Assembly: GCA_045630265.1 (NCBI GenBank)
Contig: JAZQSV010000045.1
Location: 1-20,675 of the forward strand
DNA from: UMGS1279 sp045630265
GTDB taxonomy: Bacteria > Bacillota > Clostridia > Oscillospirales > Acutalibacteraceae
Direction: 5' to 3'
Length of the DNA: 20,675 nucleotides
Shown here: positions 1-8,246 of the stretch, piece after piece
Numbering within the stretch: position 1 is the first letter of the stretch
Layout: every line of letters begins with the position of its first letter
Program-made: the position numbers and the translations under genes
Notes under the pieces: generated by a model
What the model was told of the DNA's origin: nothing
Database searches by the model: none
What the model saw: only the letters and a program-made list of their open reading frames with translations

Positions 1-56
1 CCGCTCTTGTCAGAATTTACGGTATTGCATACCGATAATTTTATTCAAATATTTTT
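1..56. other. Left edge, non-coding
   Basis: No gene can be supported here. The only structure seen is a short inverted repeat, GGTAT-TGC-ATACC, near positions 20-32. The stretch probably lies just beyond the 3' end of a gene outside the window. Confidence 0.4.
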
Positions 57-95
57 AAAAGTCTATTGGGGATAACCCAATAGACTTTTATTTTT
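57..95. terminator. Bidirectional hairpin terminator after argS
   Basis: A 14-bp perfect stem runs AAAAGTCTATTGGG (57-70) / CCCAATAGACTTTT (76-89) around a GATAA loop. On the plus strand it leads into TTTTATTTTTG, a good U-tract for a plus-strand gene left of the window. On the minus strand it lies about 20 bases past the argS stop, with a weaker U-run, so it probably ends the murI-DUF1934-argS transcript too. Confidence 0.8.
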
Positions 96-110
96 GCTTT
101 ATATATACCT

Positions 111-1796
111 TTACATTTCGGTAGGTGTATCAATTTTAAGCATACGAAGAACATTAGCAACAGTAATTTTAGTTGCCACACAAAGGCTCAGCCTTGCCTG
201 CATAAGCTCCTCGCTCTCGCCCTTTACGCGGCAAGCGTTATAGAACTTATGAAAAAGGGTTGCCAAATCGTAAGCGTACCTTGTAAGAAGCGCAGGATCG
301 TAGGTTTCGGCCGCATTTACAATGGTTTCGCTAAGGGTAGAAATATGGCGGATAAGTTCCTTTTCCTCCGAAGCCTCGAGACAATTAAGTGCTTTTACGT
401 CCACACTCTTTGGCTCTATGCCCTCACCCTTTAAATTCCTTAAAATACTGCAAATTCTGGCGTGTGCGTACTGTACATAGTAAACGGGGTTTTGGCTTGA
501 CTGTTCGACAGCTAAGTCCAAATCAAACTCCAAATGAGTGTTGGGCTCTTTAGAATTAAATACATAACGTGCTGCATCAATAGGCACCTCATCAAGCAAG
601 GTTTCAAGTGTTACCGCCTTACCCGAACGTTTTGAAAGCTTATAGGTTTCGCCGTTTTTAACAAGGCGCACCATTTGCATAATAACAATTTTAAGGCGAT
701 TTGCATCCACACCAAGCGCGGTAAGCGCCGCCATCATACGTGCAATATAGCCATGGTGGTCAGCGCCCAAAATATCAATAGCTTTATCAAAGCCACGTGT
801 TACAAGCTTGTCATAGTGGTAGGCAATATCGGGCACTAAATAGGTAGGAACTCCGTTGGCACGGAGAAGCACCCTATCCTTCTCATCGCCAAATTCGGTG
901 GATTTAAGCCAAAGTGCGCCCTCACTTTCATAGGTATAGCCCGACTTTTTAAGCTTTTCAATAATTTCTTCTACCTTGCCGCTTTCGCGCAAGCTGCTTT
1001 CATGATACCAACAGTCATAGTTTATTCTATACTTTGCAAGGTCATCCTTTAGCTTTTGAATATTTTTAGGAAGTGCAAAATCGCAAAGTGCATCCTGTCT
1101 TTCCTCAGCAGAAGTACCAACGTATTTATCGCCGTGAATTTCGGCAAAGGCCTTAGCGTGATTTACAATATCCTCACCAAGATATGCGTCCTCGGGGATT
1201 TCTACGCTACTGTCAAAAAGTTGCAAATATCTAGCTTCTAAGGAAACCTTAAATTTATTTATCTGGTTACCTGCGTCGTTAACGTAAAACTCCCTTTTAA
1301 CGTCAAATCCCGCCCAGTCATAAGCCGAGGCAATAGAGTCACCAAGTGCGCCGCCCCTTGCATTACCAATATGCATAGGGCCTGTAGGGTTGGCCGACAC
1401 AAACTCTACTAGTACGCTTTTACCCTTACCGTAGTCGCTTCTGCCATAGTCCTCGCCGCTGGCTAAAACGCTTAGCACTACCTCGCCATAGAATTTATTT
1501 GAAAGGAAGATGTTTATAAAGCCGGGGCCTGCAATTTCTACCTTTTCCACGTGCTCACCCATATCCATTTTGGATACAAGGATTTCTGCTATCATTCTTG
1601 GTGCTTTTCTTACCGTCCTTGCCCATACCATTGCGGCATTAACGGCAAAATCACCATGTTCCCTATCGGAAGGTACCTCAACCGAAAAGTCGGGCAAAGC
1701 TTCTACGGGAAAATCACCTTCTGCTACGGCGCGACCTGCGGCCGAGAGCACCATTTCCCTTATCTCTTCTTTTACCTTTTTTAAAACATCTGCCAT
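111..1796 (-). CDS. argS: Arginine--tRNA ligase
   Basis: Cytoplasmic class I aminoacyl-tRNA synthetase that charges tRNA-Arg with arginine using ATP; 561 residues, normal for the family. Visible parts in order: the N-terminal Arg-tRNA synthetase domain (about 1-95), the HIGH signature as PTGPMHIGNARG (residues 138-148), the GADHHGY segment (344-350) of the catalytic fold, the KMSKS-like loop KLSKRSGK (386-393), and a helical DALR-type anticodon-binding domain (about 440-561). The ATG at 1796 has GAGGG about 10 bases upstream. It starts 2 bases after the DUF1934 stop, so the two are probably translated from one message. A DUF1934 (ywiB-like) gene directly upstream of argS is a known Firmicute arrangement. 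A tRNA-Arg(ACG) gene lies elsewhere in this window. Confidence 0.97.
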   Translation of the reverse strand: MADVLKKVKEEIREMVLSAAGRAVAEGDFPVEALPDFSVEVPSDREHGDFAVNAAMVWARTVRKAPRMIAEILVSKMDMGEHVEKVEIAGPGFINIFLSNKFYGEVVLSVLASGEDYGRSDYGKGKSVLVEFVSANPTGPMHIGNARGGALGDSIASAYDWAGFDVKREFYVNDAGNQINKFKVSLEARYLQLFDSSVEIPEDAYLGEDIVNHAKAFAEIHGDKYVGTSAEERQDALCDFALPKNIQKLKDDLAKYRINYDCWYHESSLRESGKVEEIIEKLKKSGYTYESEGALWLKSTEFGDEKDRVLLRANGVPTYLVPDIAYHYDKLVTRGFDKAIDILGADHHGYIARMMAALTALGVDANRLKIVIMQMVRLVKNGETYKLSKRSGKAVTLETLLDEVPIDAARYVFNSKEPNTHLEFDLDLAVEQSSQNPVYYVQYAHARICSILRNLKGEGIEPKSVDVKALNCLEASEEKELIRHISTLSETIVNAAETYDPALLTRYAYDLATLFHKFYNACRVKGESEELMQARLSLCVATKITVANVLRMLKIDTPTEM

Positions 1797-1798
1797 TT

Positions 1799-2218
1799 TT
1801 ATATTTCCCTCACTGTGATATATATTTCGTTTTTACTTACTTGTGCATCATTAACGTCTACAGCATATAAAACCTTAAGACTCCCACCCTTTTCGGTTAA
1901 ACTGCTTTCGATTTCTTCACCGAAAAAGCCCATAGTCATTGTGCCAAAGGGTGTGGCATAAAGACAGTTGCATCTTTTACCCTTTTCAAGGTTAATTTTG
2001 GAGCGGTAAGCCCCGCTTCGGGTAATGGTAACTACACCTTTCTCCACCTTTATTGAGGTATTGACCTCTCCGAATTCATCCGACATCATGGAGTCCTTAT
2101 AGGTTATTAAAAATTCCCCATCCTTTTCTCCAAAGCGGCCCTCGGTGGTAAGCTCCATATTTTCCTTGCCGTTTTCATTTATCTGAACGGTTTTAACCGT
2201 TATCATAACATCCTTCAT
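1799..2218 (-). CDS. DUF1934 family protein (YwiB-like)
   Basis: A 139-residue protein recognised as DUF1934, a small lipocalin-like beta-barrel family of unknown function usually found next to argS in Firmicutes. It is almost all beta-strand, with alternating charged and hydrophobic residues and the segment YATPFGTMTMGF (about residues 88-99), typical of the family. There is no signal peptide or membrane segment, so it should be cytoplasmic. It starts 11 bases after murI and ends 2 bases before argS, placing it in the middle of a three-gene operon. The ATG at 2218 has GAGTGA upstream; an in-frame ATG four codons on is a less likely start. Family assignment is from remembered sequence pattern and gene order; no biochemical role can be read from it. 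Confidence 0.8.
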   Translation of the reverse strand: MKDVMITVKTVQINENGKENMELTTEGRFGEKDGEFLITYKDSMMSDEFGEVNTSIKVEKGVVTITRSGAYRSKINLEKGKRCNCLYATPFGTMTMGFFGEEIESSLTEKGGSLKVLYAVDVNDAQVSKNEIYITVREI

Positions 2219-2229
2219 TAAAGTTCACT

Positions 2230-3030
2230 CTATATATCTATTTTTTCTACTTTTGTTTCAATATCAAACCCTAAAAGGGATTTTGCCGTTTTGGAAAAAG
2301 AATCTACTCTATCACTTACAAAGTATTTATCATCTGAAGGCGCATCGGCAAAGCCGCCGCTAAGGCTGAGTGCCTCCTCGACCTTTTTTGCGACCGAAGC
2401 ACCCATATTGATAAGGGCAACATCATCCCCCATAATATTAGCAATAATATCATAAAGTGCGGGGTAATGGGTACAACCCAAAATAAGGGTATCTACTCCT
2501 GCCTCTTTTATTGGCTTTAAATACCGCTCCGCCGTTTTAATTGTAACCTCGTCGTGCTTTTCTATCCAACCCTCTTCCACCAAGGGAACGAAAAGCGGGC
2601 AGGCATTTGATACAATAAAAGCGTCGGGGTTTAGTTTTAAAATTTCTCGCTTATGGGCACCACTTTTAATGGTAGCTACGGTACCTATAATACCTATTCT
2701 ACCCGTTTTTGTGGTAGCAACTGCGTCTTTTGCGGCGGGGATAACAACGTCAAAAAACGGTACAGGTAAATCTTTCTTGGTGTGTGCGGCAACCGAAGAA
2801 ACGGTACCGCAAGCGGCAACTATAAGCTTAACGTTGTTTTGAAGTAAAAAGGCCTCATCCTCTTTGGCATACCTTATAATGGTTTCATTGCTCTTAGAAC
2901 CATAAGGAACGCGGCCTGTATCACCAAAATACACAATGCTTTCATTTGGCATAAGATTTTTAAGCTGCTTTACTACAGTAAGGCCGCCAAGTCCCGAATC
3001 AAAAACACCGATAGGCCTATTATCTGCCAT
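2230..3030 (-). CDS. murI: Glutamate racemase
   Basis: Converts L-glutamate to D-glutamate for peptidoglycan synthesis, in the cytoplasm, without cofactor, using two cysteines. Its 266 residues match the family. Visible features: the N-terminal IGVFDSGLGGLTV (D11, S12), the substrate-binding segment GRVPYG (39-44), the first catalytic cysteine in AACGTVSS (C74), and the second in LGCTHYP (C186, with T187 and H188). The residue after C74 is Gly where the textbook motif has Asn (CNT). The ATG at 3028-3030 has GGGCGGTG upstream. It is the first gene of murI-DUF1934-argS and has its own promoter just after the hydrogenase terminator. Confidence 0.93.
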   Translation of the reverse strand: MADNRPIGVFDSGLGGLTVVKQLKNLMPNESIVYFGDTGRVPYGSKSNETIIRYAKEDEAFLLQNNVKLIVAACGTVSSVAAHTKKDLPVPFFDVVIPAAKDAVATTKTGRIGIIGTVATIKSGAHKREILKLNPDAFIVSNACPLFVPLVEEGWIEKHDEVTIKTAERYLKPIKEAGVDTLILGCTHYPALYDIIANIMGDDVALINMGASVAKKVEEALSLSGGFADAPSDDKYFVSDRVDSFSKTAKSLLGFDIETKVEKIDI

Positions 3031-3068
3031 AATTACACCGCCCTTTTAAACACAAATATACATTATAT

Positions 3069-3097
3069 ATAATAACATATTTATCCCCGATATTCAA
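3069..3097 (-). promoter_or_regulatory. Probable sigma-A promoter of murI operon
   Basis: On the minus strand, a -35 TTGAAT (3092-3097) and a -10 TATTAT (3069-3074) are separated by 17 bases, about 40 bases upstream of the murI start. It lies between the hydrogenase terminator and murI, where a promoter is expected. The region is AT-rich, so other -10 hexamers are possible. Confidence 0.55.
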
Positions 3098-3112
3098 GCA
3101 CTATTCCTAAAA

Positions 3113-3154
3113 AGAAAAACAAAAAAGTTCTGCACCCAAAGCTGAGTGCAGAAC
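3113..3154 (-). terminator. Terminator of hydrogenase operon
   Basis: A 9-bp perfect stem, GTTCTGCAC (3127-3135) / GTGCAGAAC (3146-3154), has a 10-base loop. On the minus strand it is followed by TTTTTTGTTTTTCTTTTT. It sits about 20 bases past the hydA stop and is a canonical Rho-independent terminator. Confidence 0.9.
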
Positions 3155-3173
3155 AAAAGCCTTACCAAAAAAA

Positions 3174-4919
3174 CTATTTAATATAATCCTCAGAACGGTC
3201 AACATAAGAGGTATGCAAAATCTTATGTGCCTTATGGCTACCGGGTTTTTCTAAATACTCGGCATAAAGCTTTTTAATCATAGGATTATCGTGAGATTTA
3301 CGGATGGCCTTAGAAGAATCATCATTATAAAGTGCCGCTGCTCTAATTGCCTTAAGGTCTGTAAAGCTACGAACAGAAGCGGGCTGATGAGGCTGACCGC
3401 CACCATTTACGCAACCGCCGGGGCAACCCATAATCTCAATAAAGTGGAACTGTTCGCCGTTCTTAACGCGGTTAAGAAGCACGTGTGCTGCGGACATACC
3501 GCTTGCGACTGCAACCTTAACGTCCATACCGCCAACATTTAAAGTAGCTTCCTTAATGGGTGCAGTACCACGAACTGCCATAAAGTTTACATCATCAAGC
3601 TCTTTACCTGTAATAGTTTCAACAGCAGTACGAAGAGCCGCCTCCATAACACCGCCGGTAGCACCAAAGATAACACTGGCGCCGGTGCTCTCACCAAGAG
3701 GATTATCAAATGCCTCATCGGGAAGCATATTAAAGTTGATAGATGCCTTTTGAATCATACGTGCAAGCTCTCTTGTAGTGATAGAAATATCAACGTCAGG
3801 AACGCCCGCAGCATTTTGGTCATCGCGGTCAATCTCAAACTTCTTAGCAGTACAGGGCATAACAGAAACGGAAACAATATCCTTGGGGTCTATGCCGTTT
3901 GTTTCAGCATACCATGTTTTAATGATGGCGCCGAACATCTGCTGAGGAGATTTACAGCTTGAAACGTTATCAAGTAGGTCGGGATGATACAGTTCACAGA
4001 ACTTAACCCAACCGGGTGAGCAAGAGGTGATAAGGGGAAGCTTGCCGCCGTTTTGAACGCGCTCAACAAACTCATTTGCCTCTTCCAAAATAGTAAGGTC
4101 GGCTGCAAAGTCGGTATCAAATACCTTATCAAAGCCAAGGCGACGGAGAGCGGCAACCATTTTGCCCTCTACGTTTGTGCCAACAGGCATATCAAAGCAT
4201 TCACCAAGTGTCGCGCGGATAGAAGGAGCTGTTTGAACTACAACGTGCTTTGTGGGGTCTGCAAGTGCAGCAAATACCTTTTCGGTATCATCCCTTTCAG
4301 CAAGTGCGCCTGTAGGACAGTTAACAATACACTGACCGCAGGAAATACAAGCAACCTCATTAAGCTTCTTTTCAAAAGCACAACCGATCTCGGTCATAAA
4401 ACCACGGTTGTTAGCGCCGATAACACCAACAAACTGTTGGCTACAAGCAGCAACACAGCGACGACAAAGAATACACTTATTGTTATCGCGAATCATATGA
4501 GCGGCAGAACGGTCAATCTCGTAAACCTGCTTGTCGCCATCATACTTGCCTTCATCCTCAACACCTAAATCGTGGCAAAGAGCTTGAAGCTCGCACTTAC
4601 CACTTCTTGAGCAGGAAAGACACTTACGGTCGTGAGTAGAAAGGATAAGCTCTAAGGTCTTCTTCCTTGCATTTAGTACGCGAGGAGTATTTGTAAATAC
4701 CTCCATACCCTCGGAAACGGGATATACGCAGGAAGCAACCAGGCTTCTTGCGCCCTTAACTTCAACAACACAGATACGGCAAGCGCCGATTTCGTTAAGG
4801 TCCTTCATATGGCAAAGTGTAGGAATAACAATGCCAAACTGGCGGGCTGCCTCTAAAATAGTAGTACCTTCAGCTACGGTTAGGGGCATACCGTTGATTT
4901 TAATATTAATTTCTTTCAT
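3174..4919 (-). CDS. hydA: [FeFe]-hydrogenase catalytic subunit HydA
   Basis: Catalytic subunit of an NAD(H)/ferredoxin-linked hydrogenase; the H-cluster makes or oxidises H2 in the cytoplasm. The 581 residues contain, in order: an N-terminal [2Fe-2S] domain (C36, C47, C50, C64); the His-ligated [4Fe-4S] site H96-x3-C100-x2-C103-x5-C109; two [4Fe-4S] ferredoxin motifs (C149/152/155/159 and C191/194/197/201); and the H-cluster motifs TSCSPGW (298-304), MPCTAKKFE (354-362) and IMGCPGGCVNGGGQP (496-510). L1 has one cysteine where many enzymes have TSCCPxW. It ends the hyd operon, 17 bases after hydB, with GGGAGTG before the ATG. Domain make-up and operon context match the bifurcating HydABC / HndABCD families; bifurcation itself is inferred. 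Confidence 0.96.
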   Translation of the reverse strand: MKEINIKINGMPLTVAEGTTILEAARQFGIVIPTLCHMKDLNEIGACRICVVEVKGARSLVASCVYPVSEGMEVFTNTPRVLNARKKTLELILSTHDRKCLSCSRSGKCELQALCHDLGVEDEGKYDGDKQVYEIDRSAAHMIRDNNKCILCRRCVAACSQQFVGVIGANNRGFMTEIGCAFEKKLNEVACISCGQCIVNCPTGALAERDDTEKVFAALADPTKHVVVQTAPSIRATLGECFDMPVGTNVEGKMVAALRRLGFDKVFDTDFAADLTILEEANEFVERVQNGGKLPLITSCSPGWVKFCELYHPDLLDNVSSCKSPQQMFGAIIKTWYAETNGIDPKDIVSVSVMPCTAKKFEIDRDDQNAAGVPDVDISITTRELARMIQKASINFNMLPDEAFDNPLGESTGASVIFGATGGVMEAALRTAVETITGKELDDVNFMAVRGTAPIKEATLNVGGMDVKVAVASGMSAAHVLLNRVKNGEQFHFIEIMGCPGGCVNGGGQPHQPASVRSFTDLKAIRAAALYNDDSSKAIRKSHDNPMIKKLYAEYLEKPGSHKAHKILHTSYVDRSEDYIK

Positions 4920-4936
4920 TATGGTACACTCCCTTC

Positions 4937-6724
4937 TTATTCTTTCACAATAGCGGCAAACTTACAGGTTTCAATACAGGCGCCGCACTTAATACATTTA
5001 TCGGTATCGATAACGTGAGGTGTCTTAACTGCGCCACTAATTGCGCCAACAGGGCACTTACGGGCACAAGCAGTACAACCCTTACATTTATCTTCGATAA
5101 TACGGTAGGAAAGAAGGTCCTTACATACACCAGCGGGACACTTCTTATCAACAACGTGAGCTACATACTCATCGCGGAAGAATTTAAGGGTGGAAAGAAC
5201 AGGGTTGGGTGCGGTCTGTCCAAGTCCGCAAAGGGAGTTGTCTTTAATATAGTAGCAAAGCTCTTCCATCTTATCAATATCCTCTAAGGTTGCTTGACCC
5301 TTAGTGATTTTTGTAAGCATTTCAAGCAAACGCTTTGTACCAACACGGCAAGGTGTACACTTACCGCAGGATTCATCAACAGTAAATTCAAGGAAGAACT
5401 TAGCGATATCAACCATACAGGTATCTTCGTCCATAACGATAAGTCCGCCCGAGCCCATCATAGAGCCGATAGCAATAAGGTTATCGTAGTCAATCGGAAT
5501 ATCAAAATGCTCTGCAGGGATACATCCGCCGGAAGGTCCACCGGTCTGAGCGGCCTTAAATTTCTTATCATTAGGAATACCGCCGCCGATTTCCTCAACA
5601 ACCTCGCGAAGGGTTGTACCCATAGGAATTTCAACAAGGCCTGTGTTGTGGATTTTACCGCCAAGAGCAAATACCTTTGTACCCTTAGATTTCTCGGTAC
5701 CCATTGACTTAAACCAATCTGCACCGTTTAAGATAATTCTGGGAACGTTGGCATAGGTTTCAACGTTATTAAGGATTGTGGGCTTGCCGAAAAGTCCCTT
5801 AACTGCGGGGAAAGGAGGACGGGGACGAGGCTCACCGCGGCGACCTTCAATAGAGGTCATAAGAGCAGTTTCCTCACCGCAAACGAATGCGCCTGCGCCC
5901 AGACGAAGCTCCATATCAAAGCAGAAGTCTGTTCCGAAAATGTTTTTGCCGAGAAGTCCATACTCTCTGGCCTGATCAATAGCTGCCTGAAGTCTTTGAA
6001 CGGCAATAGGATACTCTGCACGGATATAAACGTAGCCCTGAGTAGCGCCGATTGCATAACCTGCAATAGCCATTGCCTCGATAATTACGTGGGGGTCGCC
6101 CTCCAAAATGGAGCGGTCCATAAATGCACCCGGGTCGCCCTCGTCGGCGTTACAGCAAACGTACTTTTGGTCAGCATCGTTGCCCTTTGCAAGCTTCCAC
6201 TTAAGACCTGTGGGGAATCCTCCGCCGCCGCGGCCACGAAGTCCGCTATCCAAAAGGGTTTGGATAACTTCGTCGGGTGTCATCTCAGTAAGAGCTTTAC
6301 CAAGCGCCTGATAACCATCGGTGCCTATGTACTCATCAATATTCTCCGGGTTGATAACACCGCAGTTACGAAGAGCAATACGGTGCTGCTTTTTATAAAA
6401 GTCAGTTTCGTTAAGAGATTTAATTCCTGCTTCCTCAACTGTTTCCTCATAAACAAGGCGGGAAACAATACGACCCTTTAAAAGGTGCTCGGAAACGATT
6501 TCGGGAATATCCTCTTCCTTAACCATTGAATAGAATGTGCCTTCGGGATAAACAATCATAATCGGGCCCAAAGCGCAAAGGCCAAAACAACCTGTTTTAA
6601 CAACCTGAACTTCTGTTTCAAGGCCCTGTGCCTTGATTTCGTTTTCAAGAGCATCAACTATACGCTGGCTTCCGGAAGATGTACAACCTGTACCACCGCA
6701 AACCAATACATGTGAACGATACAT
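4937..6724 (-). CDS. hydB: NADH-binding flavoprotein subunit HydB (NuoF-like)
   Basis: Subunit that binds FMN and NAD(H) and, in bifurcating hydrogenases, splits electrons between NAD and ferredoxin. It has 595 residues with the layout of HydB/HndC. An N-terminal thioredoxin-like [2Fe-2S] domain carries C9, C14, C46 and C50. The FMN/NADH region holds GLRGRGGGGFPTGLKW (161-176), NADEGDPGAFMDR (192-204) and GAGAFVCGEETAL (276-288). The [4Fe-4S] site is ESCGKCTPCR (C453, C456, C459) with C499. A C-terminal domain has two ferredoxin motifs (C547/550/553/557 and C577/580/583/587). A further pair, C529 and C534, precedes them. A strong AAGGAGG lies upstream of the ATG. It is flanked by the small [2Fe-2S] protein and hydA. 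Confidence 0.95.
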   Translation of the reverse strand: MYRSHVLVCGGTGCTSSGSQRIVDALENEIKAQGLETEVQVVKTGCFGLCALGPIMIVYPEGTFYSMVKEEDIPEIVSEHLLKGRIVSRLVYEETVEEAGIKSLNETDFYKKQHRIALRNCGVINPENIDEYIGTDGYQALGKALTEMTPDEVIQTLLDSGLRGRGGGGFPTGLKWKLAKGNDADQKYVCCNADEGDPGAFMDRSILEGDPHVIIEAMAIAGYAIGATQGYVYIRAEYPIAVQRLQAAIDQAREYGLLGKNIFGTDFCFDMELRLGAGAFVCGEETALMTSIEGRRGEPRPRPPFPAVKGLFGKPTILNNVETYANVPRIILNGADWFKSMGTEKSKGTKVFALGGKIHNTGLVEIPMGTTLREVVEEIGGGIPNDKKFKAAQTGGPSGGCIPAEHFDIPIDYDNLIAIGSMMGSGGLIVMDEDTCMVDIAKFFLEFTVDESCGKCTPCRVGTKRLLEMLTKITKGQATLEDIDKMEELCYYIKDNSLCGLGQTAPNPVLSTLKFFRDEYVAHVVDKKCPAGVCKDLLSYRIIEDKCKGCTACARKCPVGAISGAVKTPHVIDTDKCIKCGACIETCKFAAIVKE

Positions 6725-6739
6725 TACTTGTCTTCCTCC

Positions 6740-7102
6740 TTATTCCTGAATAGTATATTTTGCTAAAACCTTACCGTCGATAAGGTGTGACTGTACAACC
6801 TCAGCTGCCTTTTCAGGTGTCATATTTACATATGTTACCTTATCCTTGCCAGGCTCAGTAACCTCAACAATGGGCTCATACTTACAAAGACCAATACAAC
6901 CTGTTTGGGTTACGCATACTTTACCAAGAGCGTGCTTCTGAACAAGGTCGGAAAATGCAGTAAGAACGGGACGTGCGCCTGCCGCAATACCGCAGGTTGC
7001 CATACCAACTACTACGCGAATAGTATCGTCCTCTTCATTCCTCATACCAACCTGGCCCTTCATTTTATCGCGAATTGCCTTTAATTCTTCAAGAGATTTC
7101 AA
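6740..7102 (-). CDS. Thioredoxin-like [2Fe-2S] ferredoxin subunit (HydD/HndB type)
   Basis: A small 120-residue iron-sulfur protein of the thioredoxin-like [2Fe-2S] family, as found beside HydB in Acetobacterium-type and HndB-type hydrogenases; a probable electron-carrying or accessory subunit. Cysteines are C37 (in MATCGIAAGAR), C63, C69 and C73; the last pair is in TGCIGLC, the hallmark of the fold. The C37-C63 spacing is much longer than the C-x4-C first pair of the NuoE- and NuoF-like proteins here, so the ligand set is uncertain. The start is TTG at 7100-7102: AGGAGG lies 8 bases upstream (7111-7116), and the next in-frame ATG is 13 codons inside the protein. It lies between the GHKL gene (16-base gap) and hydB (15-base gap). 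Confidence 0.85.
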   Translation of the reverse strand: MKSLEELKAIRDKMKGQVGMRNEEDDTIRVVVGMATCGIAAGARPVLTAFSDLVQKHALGKVCVTQTGCIGLCKYEPIVEVTEPGKDKVTYVNMTPEKAAEVVQSHLIDGKVLAKYTIQE

Positions 7103-7118
7103 AGTGATTTCCTCCTAA

Positions 7119-7676
7119 TCAAATTATCTTTTCGCCATTTACGGCATTTAAATTTTCCTTCAAATAATCGTTTATATAAATACTCACTTCCGGCGACTTA
7201 AAGGAAATATCGCCGAGTATTTCACGAAACTCGCGAGTGTCAAGAGAAAACTCTTCCCCATCCACCTTGTATGTAAACAAAAAATCCATTTCCTCGTGCA
7301 TGGTGACTAAGGTGTGAATTGTAGCGCAGATATCACCAAGCGGCATTCTGTCAACACTGTCCAGCTTAAAGCTTGCCGTAACAGTTGTGCCAACACCTTT
7401 TTCGGAATGAATGGAAAATTCGCCTCCCGCAGCCTCGGCCGCCGCTTTAAAAAAGGGAACGCCAAGACCGACCTTGCGAGTTGTTCGGGTGGTAAAGAAT
7501 GGGTCGGTAACGTTTTTAAGCTGTTCCTCATCCATTCCGCATCCATCATCCGCTATTACAACCGTTAATAGATTTTCGTTAAAGTTCGCAGTAACCAAAA
7601 TCTTAACAAGGGTTGCCTTTGCCTTAACGGAATTTTCTGCAACATCCAAAATATTCAAAGAAATTTCGGTCATCAT
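7119..7676 (-). CDS. GHKL-fold ATPase in hydrogenase operon
   Basis: A 185-residue ATP-binding protein with a histidine-kinase-type HATPase fold but no phosphoacceptor (DHp) domain, sensor or membrane segment. Visible: the N-box DVAENSVKA (11-19, Asn15), G1 DDGCGMD (43-49), a PFFTTR F-box (59-64), G2 KVGLGVPFFK (68-77) and GVGTTVTASF (94-103). Residues 110-185 form an extra C-terminal region I do not recognise. The gene starts 3 bases after the NuoE-like stop, so it is translated as part of the operon. An equivalent ATPase gene occupies this place in the hydrogenase clusters of some acetogens and other Clostridia; as far as I recall it is not an electron-transfer subunit. Regulation or assembly of the complex is an inference. 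Confidence 0.85.
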   Translation of the reverse strand: MMTEISLNILDVAENSVKAKATLVKILVTANFNENLLTVVIADDGCGMDEEQLKNVTDPFFTTRTTRKVGLGVPFFKAAAEAAGGEFSIHSEKGVGTTVTASFKLDSVDRMPLGDICATIHTLVTMHEEMDFLFTYKVDGEEFSLDTREFREILGDISFKSPEVSIYINDYLKENLNAVNGEKII

Positions 7677-7679
7677 AAA

Positions 7680-8168
7680 TTAATATTTTGCCAAAATTCC
7701 TTCAACGTCATCAACAGTAAGACGACCGTAAACGTCCTCATTAACGGTAAGCACTGGAGCAAGACCACAAGCGCCGATGCAACGACATGCCTCTAAAGAG
7801 AACTTGCCGTCAGGTGTACATTCGCCGCCGGCAATACCAAGCTTTTCAGAAAGCTTATCAAAAATATCGCCCGAGCCTTTAACGTAGCAAGCTGTACCAA
7901 GGCAAACGGAAATTTTGTACTCACCCTTCGGATAAAGCGAGAACTGTGCATAAAAGGTTGCTACACCGTAAACCTCCTGAAGCGGTATACCAAGTTCCCT
8001 TGCAATGATGGTCTGTACTTCAATCGGCAGATAACCATAAATGTCCTGCGCCTTTTGCATGATAGACATCAATGCACCTTTTACATTCTTTCCTTCGGCA
8101 ATAACCTGTAAGAGCTCTTTTTCTTGCTCAGGTGTGCCTTTAAAAGGAATTGTTTTCTTTTCTTCCAT
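7680..8168 (-). CDS. hydC: NuoE-like [2Fe-2S] subunit HydC
   Basis: A 162-residue thioredoxin-like [2Fe-2S] subunit homologous to NuoE of complex I, which relays electrons to or from the NuoF-like flavoprotein HydB. The N-terminal half is the helical NuoE bundle (YGYLPIE at 44-50, GIPLQEVYGVATFY at 60-73). The C-terminal half holds the cluster motifs CLGTACYVKG (C89, C94) and CRCIGACGLAP (C130, C134). Length is usual for the family. The ATG is preceded by AAGGAGGAT, and the extended -10 promoter lies 80 to 110 bases upstream. As first gene it heads the five-gene hydrogenase operon. Confidence 0.95.
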   Translation of the reverse strand: MEEKKTIPFKGTPEQEKELLQVIAEGKNVKGALMSIMQKAQDIYGYLPIEVQTIIARELGIPLQEVYGVATFYAQFSLYPKGEYKISVCLGTACYVKGSGDIFDKLSEKLGIAGGECTPDGKFSLEACRCIGACGLAPVLTVNEDVYGRLTVDDVEGILAKY

Positions 8169-8246
8169 CTAAAAATCCTCCTTAGAATGTGAAAATATTA
8201 ACAAAATTCAGCATAGGCATAAACCCACACATTATTAGTCGTATAC

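Noticed and set aside
4053..4568. Plus-strand 171-codon frame inside hydA
   Set aside because: Antisense to the ferredoxin and H-cluster coding region; its residue pattern is explained by the hydA codons.
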